From positions 1 through 19,763 of the forward strand of contig RFIM01000024.1 in NCBI GenBank assembly GCA_003695215.1: a stretch of DNA of 19,763 nt, read 5' to 3'. The notes below the pieces were generated by a model. The model did not search any database, was not told the DNA's origin, and saw only the letters and a list, made by a program, of their open reading frames with translations. Origin of the DNA: Chloroflexota bacterium (GTDB lineage Bacteria; Chloroflexota; Anaerolineae; Aggregatilineales; UBA2796). Shown here one piece after another: positions 1 to 8,185 of the stretch (its first letter is position 1; each line of letters opens with the position of its first letter). Position numbers and translations under genes: made by a program.

Positions 1-146
1 CGCTGGCTGCAGTCGGCATCACCATCTTCGCCATCTCGACCTACAACACGGACTACATCCTGGTGCGCGGCGCCAGCTTGGAGCGCGCTTGCCGTGCCCT
101 GCGGCTAGAAGGCTATCACATTTTGCCCGAAGGCGAACTGCAGTGA
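1..146 (+). CDS. ACT-domain protein, C-terminal fragment
   Basis: The reading frame is open from the window edge (first full codon at 3) to a TGA at 144-146, giving 47 visible residues. The fragment contains GITIFAISTYNTDYILV, the final beta-strand region that I recognise from stand-alone ACT-domain (CASTOR/ACT_7-like) proteins. It is followed by a short helix and a last strand ending in PEGELQ. ACT domains are small ligand-binding regulatory modules, usually for amino acids; the ligand here cannot be told. The start and most of the protein lie outside the window. The stop overlaps the ribosome-binding region of the next gene, so the two are probably co-transcribed. Confidence 0.72.
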   Translation, partial: LAAVGITIFAISTYNTDYILVRGASLERACRALRLEGYHILPEGELQ

Positions 147-153
147 GGAAACA

Positions 154-1302
154 GTGCCTATGCCCAATGGCACGATTTTGGTGGTTGACGACGCGCCGCA
201 CAATCGCTCGCTGCTCAGCACCTTGCTGAGCCGCCAAGGCTACACAGTGCTTCAGGCCGAAGATGGCTCGAGCGCGTTGGCGTTGCTCCAAGAACACGCG
301 CCTGATTTGGTGCTGCTCGATATCCACATGCCGCACCTAGATGGCTTTGAGACTTGCCGACGCCTCAAAGCCGATCCGCGCACGCGGCCAATCCCTGTCG
401 TCTTCATCAGCGGCTCTGACGGCACTTTAGATAAGGTCACTGCTTTCAACGTCGGCGCGATTGACTACCTGACCAAGCCGTTGCACGCGCAGGAAGTCAT
501 AGCGCGCGTGAATACGCATGTCAGCCTGTATCAACAGCAGCGCGAGCTTGAGGCAATGCGGGCGGCGCGCATCAATCACCTGCAAACACTTGATGAGATC
601 AAAGAGCGCTTCATTCGTGCCGTCTCACATGATTTGAAAAATCCAATTGGTTTGATCTTGAGCGCGGCAGACATGCTGCGCGATACGGCGCTCAGTGAAG
701 AGCAATCGCAGCTGCTCAGCATCATCGAGCGCAAGGCAAACTTCATGTTGGCGATCATCTCCGACTTGCTAGACTTGGCGCGCCTGACGACTGAGCCAAG
801 CCCACGCTACGCCACGACGAGCCTGCGCGCCTTGATGCAAGAGGCTTTGGTCGGCTTCGACTTGCAAGCGGAGAGCAAGCAGCTGGCCTTTGAGGTGTGC
901 CTGCCTGAAGAAGATGCGCTGATCGAGGTCGAGCGCCATGCGCTTTGCCGCATGGTCAACAACCTGGTCTCAAACGCGATCAAGTATACGCCTAGCGGCA
1001 AGGTCGAGGTGCGCGTGGAAACAGCACCTGAGACTTTCAGCATCACCGTGCGCGATAGCGGCTTGGGCATTCCGCCTGAGGAGCTGCCCTACATCTTCGA
1101 TAAGTTCTACCGCATTCCAAAGCCCGAGTATCGCAAGGAAGATGGCACAGGCTTAGGCTTGGCGATTGTCAAAGCCATTGTCGAGCAGCATCAAGGCAGC
1201 ATTCAGGTGGAGACGGCCGTCGGCGTGGGCAGCACTTTCCGCGTCACTCTGCCGCGCCAAGCCAAGCGCGGCACTAATCATCAAAACGAAGGTGGCACTT
1301 GA
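154..1302 (+). CDS. Soluble response regulator-histidine kinase (REC-HisKA-HATPase)
   Basis: This is a two-component signalling protein of 382 residues with no membrane segment, so it should act in the cytoplasm. An N-terminal receiver domain (about 7-125) has the acidic pair D12/D13, the phospho-acceptor D56 in LLDIHMP and the conserved K108 in LTKP. A short coiled linker leads to a HisKA helix pair with H159 in VSHDLKNP. The HATPase domain shows the N box (NNLVSNAIKYTP), G1 (DSGLGIP), the F box (FDKFYR) and G2 (DGTGLGLAI). All catalytic residues look intact. It has no sensor domain of its own, so an upstream partner presumably phosphorylates the receiver. GAGG at 145-148 sits 5 bases before the GTG at 154. 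An ATG two codons later (160) is a reasonable alternative start. It lies 3 bases before the aldehyde dehydrogenase gene, so it may control that operon (inference). Confidence 0.93.
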   Translation: MPMPNGTILVVDDAPHNRSLLSTLLSRQGYTVLQAEDGSSALALLQEHAPDLVLLDIHMPHLDGFETCRRLKADPRTRPIPVVFISGSDGTLDKVTAFNVGAIDYLTKPLHAQEVIARVNTHVSLYQQQRELEAMRAARINHLQTLDEIKERFIRAVSHDLKNPIGLILSAADMLRDTALSEEQSQLLSIIERKANFMLAIISDLLDLARLTTEPSPRYATTSLRALMQEALVGFDLQAESKQLAFEVCLPEEDALIEVERHALCRMVNNLVSNAIKYTPSGKVEVRVETAPETFSITVRDSGLGIPPEELPYIFDKFYRIPKPEYRKEDGTGLGLAIVKAIVEQHQGSIQVETAVGVGSTFRVTLPRQAKRGTNHQNEGGT

Positions 1303-1305
1303 AAC

Positions 1306-3669
1306 ATGGCTAGACCGACGCTGGCTGAAGCCTTTGAGACCTTACCTTATGGCGAAGCGCCTGAATCGGCGGCTGCAGCGCACGCTTGGATTGCAGCACA
1401 CGGCGAGAGCCTGCCGATGTACATCGGTGGGCAATGGCTGCGCAGCGCTCAGACCTTCGAGAGCGTGAACCCTGCCACAGGCAAGCCGTTGACGCGCATC
1501 TGTCAGGCTTCAGATGAGGATGTGGATAGAGCGGTCAAAGCGGCGCGCGCGGCCTTGCCTGCTTGGCGCGCTTTGGAAGGCTGGGAGCGCGCGCGCTATC
1601 TGTACGCTTTGGCGCGCGGCATTCAACGCCATTCGCGCTTATTCGCTGTGCTGGAGACGCTCGATAACGGCAAGCCGATCCGCGAGACGCGCGATATCGA
1701 CATTCCGCTAGTGGCGCGTCATTTTTACCATCACGCCGGTTGGGCACAACTGCTGGAGCGCGAATTCCCTGACTTGGAAGCCGTCGGCGTGTGCGGCCAG
1801 ATCATCCCTTGGAATTTCCCGCTGCTGATGCTGGCCTGGAAGGTGGCGCCTGCTTTGGCAGCGGGCTGCACAGTTGTGCTGAAGCCGGCTGAGTTCACTT
1901 CGATCACAGCCATTCGCTTCGCCCAGCTGTGCCAGGCTGTTGGGCTGCCTGAGGGCGTGGTGAACATCATCACGGGCGATGGGCAGGTCGGTGCGGCATT
2001 AGTGGCCCATCCTGAGGTAGATAAAATCGCCTTCACAGGCTCAACCGAAGTCGGGCGCATCATCCGCCAAAAGACGGCAGGCAGCGGCAAGAAACTCTCG
2101 CTCGAGCTAGGCGGCAAGTCGCCGTTCATCGTCTTCGAAGATGCCGATCTCGATAGCGTTGTAGAAGGCGTGGTGGACGCCATTTGGTTCAATCAAGGGC
2201 AGGTCTGCTGCGCAGGCTCGCGTCTGCTCGTCCAAGAGAACATCGCTGAGCGTTTGGTGAGCAAACTCAAGGCGCGCATGGAGAAGTTGCGCATTGGCGA
2301 TCCGCTCGATAAGGCTGTGGATATTGGCGCGATCATCGCGCCTGTGCAGTTGCAGAAGATTCAGGCGCTCGTCGAGCGCGGCCTCGCCGAAGGCGCTCAG
2401 CTGTGGCAACCGAGCGTCGCTTGCCCTACGGAAGGCTACTTTTTCCCGCCTTCGCTCTTTACAAACGTCGCGCCATCTTCTACCATTGCGCAGGTGGAAA
2501 TTTTCGGCCCAGTCCTGGTCGTGATGACCTTCCGCACGCCTGCAGAGGCGGTCGCGCTTGCCAACAACACGCCTTACGGCCTGGCCGCGTCCGTATGGTC
2601 GGATAACCTGAACCTCTCACTGGATATCGCCCGTAAAGTGAAGGCAGGCACAGTCTGGATCAACGCCACGAATTTGTTCGATGCCGCTTCAGGCTTTGGC
2701 GGCTACCGTGAGAGCGGCTATGGACGCGAAGGCGGCCGCGAAGGCATGTACGAGTACCTGACCGAGAAGCGCGCAGCCTCTGAGAGGCCGCAAGCAGTGC
2801 CCGCACAGCTAGCCACGCCGCTCAGCACGCCTGTGGCCATTGACCGCACGCCGAAGCTGTTCATCGGCGGCAAGCAAGCGCGCCCTGATAGCGGCTATAG
2901 CCTGCCTGTTTACGGCGCAGACGGGCGCTTGCTGGGCGAGGTCGGCGAAGGCAACCGCAAAGACATTCGCAACGCCGTTGAAGCGGCGCACGCCGCTGAG
3001 AGCTGGCAGTTCACGCACGGGCATCAGCGCGCACAGATTCTCTACTACCTAGCAGAAAATTTGGCGGCGCGCTCAACTGAATTCGCGGCGCGCTTGGCGG
3101 CGCTCACAGGTATGGACGGCACCTTAGAAGTGCAGATGGCGGTCAAGCGGCTGTTCACCTATGCGGCCTGGGCAGATAAATATGACGGCTTGGTACACAG
3201 CACGCCATTGCGCGGCGTCGTCCTGGCCATTCCGGAGCCGATCGGCGTGATTGGCATTTTATGCCCGAACGAGGCGCCGCTGCTGAGCCTGATTTCGCTG
3301 CTGGCGCCTGCCATGGCAATGGGCAACACAGTGGTGCTAGTGCCTTCTGAGGCCTATCCGCTGATCGGCACGGATTTCTATCAAGTTTTAGAAACATCAG
3401 ACGTGCCAAGCGGCGCGGTGAACATTGTGACAGGCAAGCGCGACGTTTTGGCGAAAACGCTTGCCGAGCACGAAGACGTAGACGCTGTGTGGTATTTCGG
3501 CACGCCTGAAGGCGTGAAGCTCGTCGAATCTGCCTCGATCAGCAATTTGAAGCGCACTTGGGCAGAAGCGACCGCTCGCAATTGGTTTGATCGCGCTCAA
3601 GGCGAAGGGCAGCACTTCTTGCGCGCCGCCACACAGGTCAAGAATATCTGGACGCCCTACGGTGAGTGA
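1306..3669 (+). CDS. ALDH16-type aldehyde dehydrogenase (active ALDH plus C-terminal pseudo-ALDH domain)
   Basis: This NAD(P)-dependent aldehyde dehydrogenase of 787 residues is far longer than the usual ~490. Residues ~35-500 form a complete ALDH unit. N170 lies in IIPWNFP, the general base E267 in LELGGKSP, and the nucleophile C301 in NQGQVCCAGSR; E267 and C301 fall at almost the same numbering as in ALDH2. A second, partial ALDH-like unit starts near residue 515 (FIGGK...). It keeps the cofactor-domain pattern (PIGVIGILCPNEAPLL, AMAMGNTVVLVPSEAYPL) but has no catalytic Cys or ELGGK motif. This layout is that of family ALDH16, in which the C-terminal pseudo-domain is structural. Mammalian ALDH16A1 lacks the catalytic Cys whereas bacterial members keep it, as here. 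The substrate is unknown. AAGGTGG lies about 11 bases before the ATG. The 3' end overlaps the next gene. Confidence 0.9.
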   Translation: MARPTLAEAFETLPYGEAPESAAAAHAWIAAHGESLPMYIGGQWLRSAQTFESVNPATGKPLTRICQASDEDVDRAVKAARAALPAWRALEGWERARYLYALARGIQRHSRLFAVLETLDNGKPIRETRDIDIPLVARHFYHHAGWAQLLEREFPDLEAVGVCGQIIPWNFPLLMLAWKVAPALAAGCTVVLKPAEFTSITAIRFAQLCQAVGLPEGVVNIITGDGQVGAALVAHPEVDKIAFTGSTEVGRIIRQKTAGSGKKLSLELGGKSPFIVFEDADLDSVVEGVVDAIWFNQGQVCCAGSRLLVQENIAERLVSKLKARMEKLRIGDPLDKAVDIGAIIAPVQLQKIQALVERGLAEGAQLWQPSVACPTEGYFFPPSLFTNVAPSSTIAQVEIFGPVLVVMTFRTPAEAVALANNTPYGLAASVWSDNLNLSLDIARKVKAGTVWINATNLFDAASGFGGYRESGYGREGGREGMYEYLTEKRAASERPQAVPAQLATPLSTPVAIDRTPKLFIGGKQARPDSGYSLPVYGADGRLLGEVGEGNRKDIRNAVEAAHAAESWQFTHGHQRAQILYYLAENLAARSTEFAARLAALTGMDGTLEVQMAVKRLFTYAAWADKYDGLVHSTPLRGVVLAIPEPIGVIGILCPNEAPLLSLISLLAPAMAMGNTVVLVPSEAYPLIGTDFYQVLETSDVPSGAVNIVTGKRDVLAKTLAEHEDVDAVWYFGTPEGVKLVESASISNLKRTWAEATARNWFDRAQGEGQHFLRAATQVKNIWTPYGE

Positions 3670-4468
3670 GCGATCTGAAGCCTTGACGGCTGAGCGCCTT
3701 CGCGCGGCGCTCGGCGAGCGCCCTTTTCGGTTTTTCGAAACTATCAGCAGCACAAACGACGTGGCGCGCACATGGGCAAGCGAAGGCGCACCACACGGCG
3801 CTGTCGTCGTGACTGAATTCCAGGCACAAGGGCGTGGACGCTTTGGCAGGCGTTGGCAAGCGCCAAGCGGCACAGCGCTGCTCTTCAGCGTCATCTTGCG
3901 CCCAGCAAATGCAGCCATCTCAGTGACGCGCTACACCATGGCAGCAGCGGTCGCTGTGCGCAGCGCCTTACTCGATCAGCTCGGCCTGGAGGCCGAGTCA
4001 GTGAAGCTGAAGTGGCCTAACGACATTCAATTGCACGGATGCAAGGTCTGCGGCATCTTGATCGAGCCGCTGTGGCGTGGCGCAGCCCTGGAGGCGATCA
4101 TCGTCGGCATCGGCCTCAACGTGCGCGTGCCATTCGATTCGGCTGAGCTGCGTGCAACAGCCACTAGCCTGGAAGCGCATCTGCAAGCGACTGTGGATCG
4201 GGCGTTGCTCTTAGCGCAAATTCTAGATCACCTTGAGTTCTGGACGGCGCGCCTTGAAGGCACAGCGCTCTTCCAGGCTTGGCGCGCTGCACTGAATACG
4301 CTAGGTGAGCGCGTGCAAGCGATCGACGTCAGCACAGCGCAACCGATTGCTGTTGGGCAAGCCTTAGACGTGGACGAAGATGGCGCGCTTTTGGTGCGCA
4401 CTGATGACGGCACAATCCGTCGTGTCGTTGCAGGCGAGATCACCTTGCAGCTGCCAAAAGTTGAGTGA
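3662..4468 (+). CDS. birA: Biotin--[acetyl-CoA-carboxylase] ligase, BirA type without HTH domain
   Basis: The product should activate biotin with ATP and attach it to the lysine of biotin-carboxyl-carrier proteins. With a GTG start at 3662 it has 268 residues. Visible motifs are ETISSTND near the N-terminus, the biotinyl-AMP loop GRGRFGRRW at residues 57-65, the SGTALLFSVILRP strand, KLKWPNDI and KVCGILIE, and a small C-terminal SH3-like domain. There is no N-terminal winged helix, so this is a class I ligase that should not act as a repressor. The frame stays open further upstream to 3587, but that part overlaps the aldehyde dehydrogenase by about 80 bases and does not look like BirA. The GTG at 3662 overlaps the preceding gene by only 8 bases and puts the conserved region at the usual distance. 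It is likely translated by coupling. Confidence 0.9.
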   Translation: MSERSEALTAERLRAALGERPFRFFETISSTNDVARTWASEGAPHGAVVVTEFQAQGRGRFGRRWQAPSGTALLFSVILRPANAAISVTRYTMAAAVAVRSALLDQLGLEAESVKLKWPNDIQLHGCKVCGILIEPLWRGAALEAIIVGIGLNVRVPFDSAELRATATSLEAHLQATVDRALLLAQILDHLEFWTARLEGTALFQAWRAALNTLGERVQAIDVSTAQPIAVGQALDVDEDGALLVRTDDGTIRRVVAGEITLQLPKVE

Positions 4469-4483
4469 GGTCTGAGCAGAGCC

Positions 4484-5851
4484 TTGAGCATCAAGCTGGA
4501 TTGGCAGATAGAAGCGGAACGCATCCAAGAACGGGCTAGCGAGCCGCCCGAAGAGCGTGCACGGCGACGGCGGCAATTCAAGCGGCTCATCCTGATCGCC
4601 GCACTGCTGATCTTTTTTCTGAGTGTGGCGCTAGTGCTGACGCTCTTGCGCCTTGAAGATGTGGACAATCAGCTGCGCCAAAGCCTGGTAGACACGCTGC
4701 AGGCAGAGCTGACGGCGTTGCGCATCGGCAGCTACGGCGATTACATGCAGCTACAGCGCAGCGCAGGCGAGAATTGGTATATCGTTCAAGGCGAGCGCTT
4801 TCAAGCCTATCAGCGGCTGAAAATCGAAGGCGATCTGGTGCTGAGCGGCACTGTCTTTGACGCAACTGTGGACGGCCAGCGCGGCCGAGTCCTCTTCGAG
4901 GAGGTGATCAAGGGCGTGCCGCACAAGGCGGTCTGGTTTTATTGGCGCTACGTAGACGGCTGGCGGCACGTGCCTTCGGACTACACCTTCTGGGGCGAAG
5001 CGCGCACGCTGCGCGATGACCTGATCACTGTGCGCTATCGGCAACTGGATGAAGAGTCGGCGCGCGTTTTGCTGGAGCGCACGGCGCGTTGGTGGCGCCA
5101 AAGCTGCCAGATTTTGGGCAACAGCGCCTGCCCTAACCTTGAGCTGGAAATCGTGCCGAATCCGACGCTGCAAGTGGCTTGGGATGCCGCAGCACTTGAG
5201 CGGCTGTTGGTGCCATCGCCTTTGGCGCGCCAGGACCGCCTTGCTGTGAGCAATCCGCTGCCCTATGAGATCGAAGACACTGTGGCAGCTTATCTGGCAG
5301 GCCGCCAAGTGGACTTGGCGACAGGTGGCGTGCGTCCGCGCCGCAGCACAGATGCAGCGTGGCTGCACCAGACGCTCATCGAATGGCTAGCAGCCAACTA
5401 CACTGGCCGTGTGGATACACTGCGCCTGGCTTTCATCCAGAGCCTACGCGATTCGTACGGCGATTCAGCTTTGGCGGCTGTGGCACACGCCTTGAGCCTT
5501 GAGAGCGATATCAGCCTGGTCGCTCAGGCGCTCGGTCAGCCGCTTGAGCAGCTCAGCCTGGATTGGCGACCATTCTTTCAGTGGCGCTTAGAAGTTGAGC
5601 GTCAGCTGATCGTCCAAAACGACCTGGCCGCGCTGCAGGCTCTCTGGGACGTCAGCGAGCCTAGTACGCAGCGCTTGCTTCAGCAGCGCGTCAGCGCCTT
5701 TGCGCAGCCGAATGCTCAAGTGGTCGCTGCGGCCATCACCACGGCGGCAGATGGCATTCCGCGGGCGCTGGTACAAGCGCTGCGCGCTGATCAGATTGAG
5801 ACGCTCATCTTTCGGCTGCGCGACGGCACCTGGAAGCGCAGCGCGACCTGA
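4484..5851 (+). CDS. Membrane-anchored protein of unknown function (NTF2-like and protease-like regions)
   Basis: No firm family assignment was possible for this 455-residue protein. A basic, charged N-terminus (RRRRQFKR) precedes one strong membrane helix at about residues 35-57, giving an N-in/C-out signal anchor. Residues ~60-165 look like an NTF2/SnoaL-type cone: repeated short strands, then WFYWRYVDGWRHVPSDYTFWGE. The following ~250 residues are helical, with spacing that recalls the C-terminal part of peptidase-MA-like gluzincins. No HExxH zinc motif is present, so protease activity is not supported. Two cysteines (CQILGNSAC) could form a disulfide outside the membrane. The start is a TTG at 4484; an in-frame stop (the birA TGA) lies 15 bases upstream, so little choice remains, and TGAGG at 4466-4470 may serve as the ribosome-binding site. 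It is the last gene of the + strand run. Confidence 0.7.
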   Translation: MSIKLDWQIEAERIQERASEPPEERARRRRQFKRLILIAALLIFFLSVALVLTLLRLEDVDNQLRQSLVDTLQAELTALRIGSYGDYMQLQRSAGENWYIVQGERFQAYQRLKIEGDLVLSGTVFDATVDGQRGRVLFEEVIKGVPHKAVWFYWRYVDGWRHVPSDYTFWGEARTLRDDLITVRYRQLDEESARVLLERTARWWRQSCQILGNSACPNLELEIVPNPTLQVAWDAAALERLLVPSPLARQDRLAVSNPLPYEIEDTVAAYLAGRQVDLATGGVRPRRSTDAAWLHQTLIEWLAANYTGRVDTLRLAFIQSLRDSYGDSALAAVAHALSLESDISLVAQALGQPLEQLSLDWRPFFQWRLEVERQLIVQNDLAALQALWDVSEPSTQRLLQQRVSAFAQPNAQVVAAAITTAADGIPRALVQALRADQIETLIFRLRDGTWKRSAT

Positions 5852-6427
5852 TCAGGCCTTTGGCTCGGCGCTATCTGAGTTGGCGCTCTTGGGCACGCCA
5901 CTGCCTGTCAGGCGGTTTTTGATGCCCAGCAGGCCTTTTAGCACTTTTTGGCGGAAATTCGGCTCTTTCACTAAGTCGAGCGCCACTTCATAGGTTGCTG
6001 CAGCTTCCCTCCATTTGCCGCTGCGCGCCTGCAAGTTGGCCAGCTCTAGCAGTGTGCGCCCATAGCGGTCATTATCGCCCATATCGCGGAAAGCGTCGGC
6101 GGCCTCGCGCAGGAGCGTGAAGGCTTGCTCTGTGTTGCCTTCCGCCATGTACAAGCCGCCTAAGTTGCCAATGACCATTGCCTCGCGCTCGGCGTCGCCG
6201 CGCTCAGCGAAGAATTGACGCGCCGCATTCAGTTTTTCCACAGCCGCCTCGAAGTTGCCTAGCCGCTGATCGATCAAGCCAAGGTTGACTTGCATCTCAA
6301 CGGCCAGATCGGCTCGCCCTTCGGCCTCATAAGCCGCTTTGGCGCGCTCAAACTGCTCTTGAGCAGCTTCGTAATCGCGCTGCATGAACAGCTCAGTGCC
6401 TTTGGCTTGCAGCTCTGCTCCCGTCAT
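5852..6427 (-). CDS. Tetratricopeptide-repeat protein
   Basis: This 191-residue soluble protein is made almost entirely of TPR helical hairpins, which act as protein-interaction scaffolds. Four units can be followed at a spacing near 38-40 residues. Their second helices include YEAAQEQFERAKAAYEAEG, FEAAVEKLNAARQFFAERG, TEQAFTLLREAADAFRDMG and WREAAATYEVALDLV. The C-terminal ~35 residues are basic and then polar, outside the repeats. There is no signal peptide or membrane segment. AGAGGA lies 7 bases before the ATG, and a good promoter sits at 6464-6492, so the gene appears to be transcribed alone. Its stop codon directly abuts the stop of the convergent gene ending at 5851. The binding partner is unknown. 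Confidence 0.85.
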   Translation of the reverse strand: MTGAELQAKGTELFMQRDYEAAQEQFERAKAAYEAEGRADLAVEMQVNLGLIDQRLGNFEAAVEKLNAARQFFAERGDAEREAMVIGNLGGLYMAEGNTEQAFTLLREAADAFRDMGDNDRYGRTLLELANLQARSGKWREAAATYEVALDLVKEPNFRQKVLKGLLGIKNRLTGSGVPKSANSDSAEPKA

Positions 6428-6463
6428 GTCACCGTCCTCTCAGCGTGATGTGATATCGCGCAC

Positions 6464-6492
6464 ATTGTCTCACTAGTCAGAGCGACTGTCAA
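6464..6492 (-). promoter_or_regulatory. Sigma70-type promoter of the TPR gene
   Basis: On the - strand a perfect -35 TTGACA (6487-6492) is followed by a 17-base spacer and the -10 hexamer GACAAT (6464-6469). Transcription would start near 6457, about 30 bases before the ATG at 6427. The promoter lies after the terminator at 6524-6562, as expected for a separate transcription unit. Confidence 0.7.
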
Positions 6493-6523
6493 CGCGATGC
6501 AGCGTTTTTGAGATAGAACCGTG

Positions 6524-6562
6524 AAAAAGCGCGAGGCACACTTTTCAGTGCGCCTCGCGCTT
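6524..6562 (-). terminator. Rho-independent terminator after rimO and the rpmG remnant
   Basis: On the - strand a 15-bp stem (arms 6548-6562 and 6527-6541, one G-U wobble) closes a six-base loop and is followed by five T residues (6528-6524). The last eight codons of the rpmG remnant are written in the stem region, and its TGA lies in the loop. Confidence 0.82.
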
Positions 6563-6697
6563 GCCTGGCAAGACTCGCGGTAGAATGACGTGCCTGCGCA
6601 AGATGGGATCGTATTTGCGCAACTCCAGCTGTTGCCGATCATTGCGTTTGCTCTTCTGAGTGTAGTAGTCGTTTAGTTTGCCAAGGCTGAGCGATGG
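6545..6697 (-). pseudogene. rpmG: Truncated ribosomal protein L33 (rpmG) remnant, no start codon
   Basis: Fifty sense codons end in a TGA at 6545-6547. They encode a clear L33 core: YYTQKSKRND, then LELRKYDPILRRHV, matching the family pattern Y-T-x-K-x-x-R-N...LELRKYDP..R.HV. The family is normally about 50-55 residues with a first beta-strand of some 12-20 residues before the Y-T motif. Here only about ten non-matching residues precede it, and an in-frame TAG (the rimO stop, 6698-6700) blocks any extension. None of the codons between the TAG and the conserved core is ATG, GTG or TTG. The Zn-binding cysteines of the C+ L33 type are absent, as in C- L33 proteins. It is either a decayed copy, a gene broken by an assembly error, or translated in an unusual way. 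An intact rpmG should exist elsewhere in the genome. Confidence 0.68.
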
Positions 6698-8092
6698 CTA
6701 TTCGCCTTTTTGCAGGGCGCTGAGCGCTATGACGCCGCTTGCGGCACTCTCAGCGCGCCCGACTAGGTCATAGAGCATGGCGCCTGTGATCTGCACAGGG
6801 ATGATCGGACGACCGATAGGCGCGTCGCCTTCGATGATCACGTAGCCATCGACTTCGGGCGCATCGCGGTAACTGCGCCCGACTGTTAAGCCGTCGCCTT
6901 GCCCTTCGATCAGCACCTCGAGCGTCTGGCCGACAAAGGCTTGGTTTTTCGCCAAGCTGATCGCCTGCTGCACTTGCATCAGGTGATCGCGGCGCGCCTG
7001 CTTGACCGACTCAGGCAAGTGATTGGGCTGCTCAGCTGAGGGCGTATTTTCCTCAAAGCTATAAGTGAAGACGCCGACGCGATCGAACTGCATCGCCCGC
7101 ACGAATTGGACCAGCTCTTCGAATTCAGCGTCTGTCTCGCCTGGATAGCCGACGATGAAGGTGGTGCGAAGCGCTAAATTCGGCATGGCAGCGCGCATTT
7201 TCTCCACAGTGCGGTAGACCCATTCGACATTGGCAGGGCGGCGCATGCGCAGCAAGGTCGCGCGGCTGGCATGCTGCAGCGGCATATCGAGATACGGCAA
7301 GATTTGCGGGCGAGTTGCCATCATCTCGATCAGGCGGTCGCTGACAGCGCCTGGGTAGGCGTACATCAGCCGAATCCAGGCGACATCGGTCTCAGTGGTC
7401 AGCCGATCCAGCAGATGCGCCAAGCCGTCGCGCAGGCCGAGATCGTGACCGTAATCGGTGGTATCTTGGGCGATCAGGATCAGCTCTTGCACGCCTTGTG
7501 CGCTCAGGCGCTGCGCTTCAGCGATGATCGCTTCAGGCGGACGGCTGACAGCCGTGCCTTTGATCAGCGGAATGGCGCAAAAAGCGCACGGGCGCCGACA
7601 GCCATCAGCGATCTTCAGATAGGCGCTGTAGCCGTGCACGCTCGCGCGCACGGCGCCGCGCTCATCTGTGCCAACTGTGGACGCTTCGGTTGGCAAGTGG
7701 TAGAGCGGCTCAGGATGTTTGCGCGCGCGCAAGCGCTGGATCAAGCCCAGGATGTCCATCCAGCGGCGCGTGCCGATCACACCGTCTAGACCTGGCACTT
7801 GCGCCGCTAGCTCAGCGCCATAGCGTTGAGCCATGCAACCGGCAGCGATCAAGTACTGATCAGGGCGTTTGCGCCGCGCCAACTCGCGCAAGGTTTGCAG
7901 ACTCTCAGCCTTGGCTGCGTTGATGAAGCCGCAGGTGTTGACGATCAGCACCTCAGCCTGACGCGCCTCTTCAAGGGCAGTCATGCCGCTCTCGTCCAGC
8001 AGTTGGGCCATGCTGGCCGCGTCAACAGCGTTCTTGGCGCAACCGAGATTGACCAAATAGTAGGTGTTCCGAGCTGTACGCCGCTTTGCCAT
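6698..8092 (-). CDS. rimO: Ribosomal protein S12 methylthiotransferase RimO
   Basis: This radical-SAM methylthiotransferase adds a methylthio group to an aspartate of ribosomal protein S12. The 464 residues show three parts. The N-terminal UPF0004 domain has cluster ligands C18 (LGCAKN), C54 (NTCGFI) and C86 (AGCMAQR). The radical-SAM core has C165, C169 and C172 in the CxxxCxxC motif, plus YLDMPLQHAS. A C-terminal TRAM domain starts near residue 390. The NTCGFI...AKAES signature separates RimO from MiaB, which has NTCAVR. The last ~17 residues after YDLVGRA look like an unconserved tail. A GGAGA lies just before the ATG, and a promoter is seen at 8143-8171. The rpmG remnant continues in the same frame after the TAG stop. 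Confidence 0.94.
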   Translation of the reverse strand: MAKRRTARNTYYLVNLGCAKNAVDAASMAQLLDESGMTALEEARQAEVLIVNTCGFINAAKAESLQTLRELARRKRPDQYLIAAGCMAQRYGAELAAQVPGLDGVIGTRRWMDILGLIQRLRARKHPEPLYHLPTEASTVGTDERGAVRASVHGYSAYLKIADGCRRPCAFCAIPLIKGTAVSRPPEAIIAEAQRLSAQGVQELILIAQDTTDYGHDLGLRDGLAHLLDRLTTETDVAWIRLMYAYPGAVSDRLIEMMATRPQILPYLDMPLQHASRATLLRMRRPANVEWVYRTVEKMRAAMPNLALRTTFIVGYPGETDAEFEELVQFVRAMQFDRVGVFTYSFEENTPSAEQPNHLPESVKQARRDHLMQVQQAISLAKNQAFVGQTLEVLIEGQGDGLTVGRSYRDAPEVDGYVIIEGDAPIGRPIIPVQITGAMLYDLVGRAESAASGVIALSALQKGE

Positions 8093-8142
8093 GCTCTCCG
8101 ATTGCTTTCACAAAGAGGAATCTTGCCTTTAGCTCTTGGCCA

Positions 8143-8171
8143 ATCTTAGCGGTTCCGAGGATGCGTAGCAA
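8143..8171 (-). promoter_or_regulatory. Promoter of rimO
   Basis: On the - strand TTGCTA (8166-8171) and TAAGAT (8143-8148) are separated by 17 bases, four of six matches each to the sigma70 consensus. The predicted start near 8136 leaves a leader of about 44 bases. It lies back to back with the + strand -10 at 8186-8191. Confidence 0.5.
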
Positions 8172-8185
8172 GGCACAAAATGCGT

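Noticed and set aside
3397..3918. Open frame on the - strand across the aldehyde dehydrogenase-birA junction
   Set aside because: Low-complexity basic translation without family features, fully covered by two well-supported + strand genes.
6424..6642. 72-codon - strand frame between rimO and the TPR gene
   Set aside because: It runs across the terminator at 6524-6562 and the TPR promoter. The same DNA in another frame encodes the L33 core, which is far more convincing.
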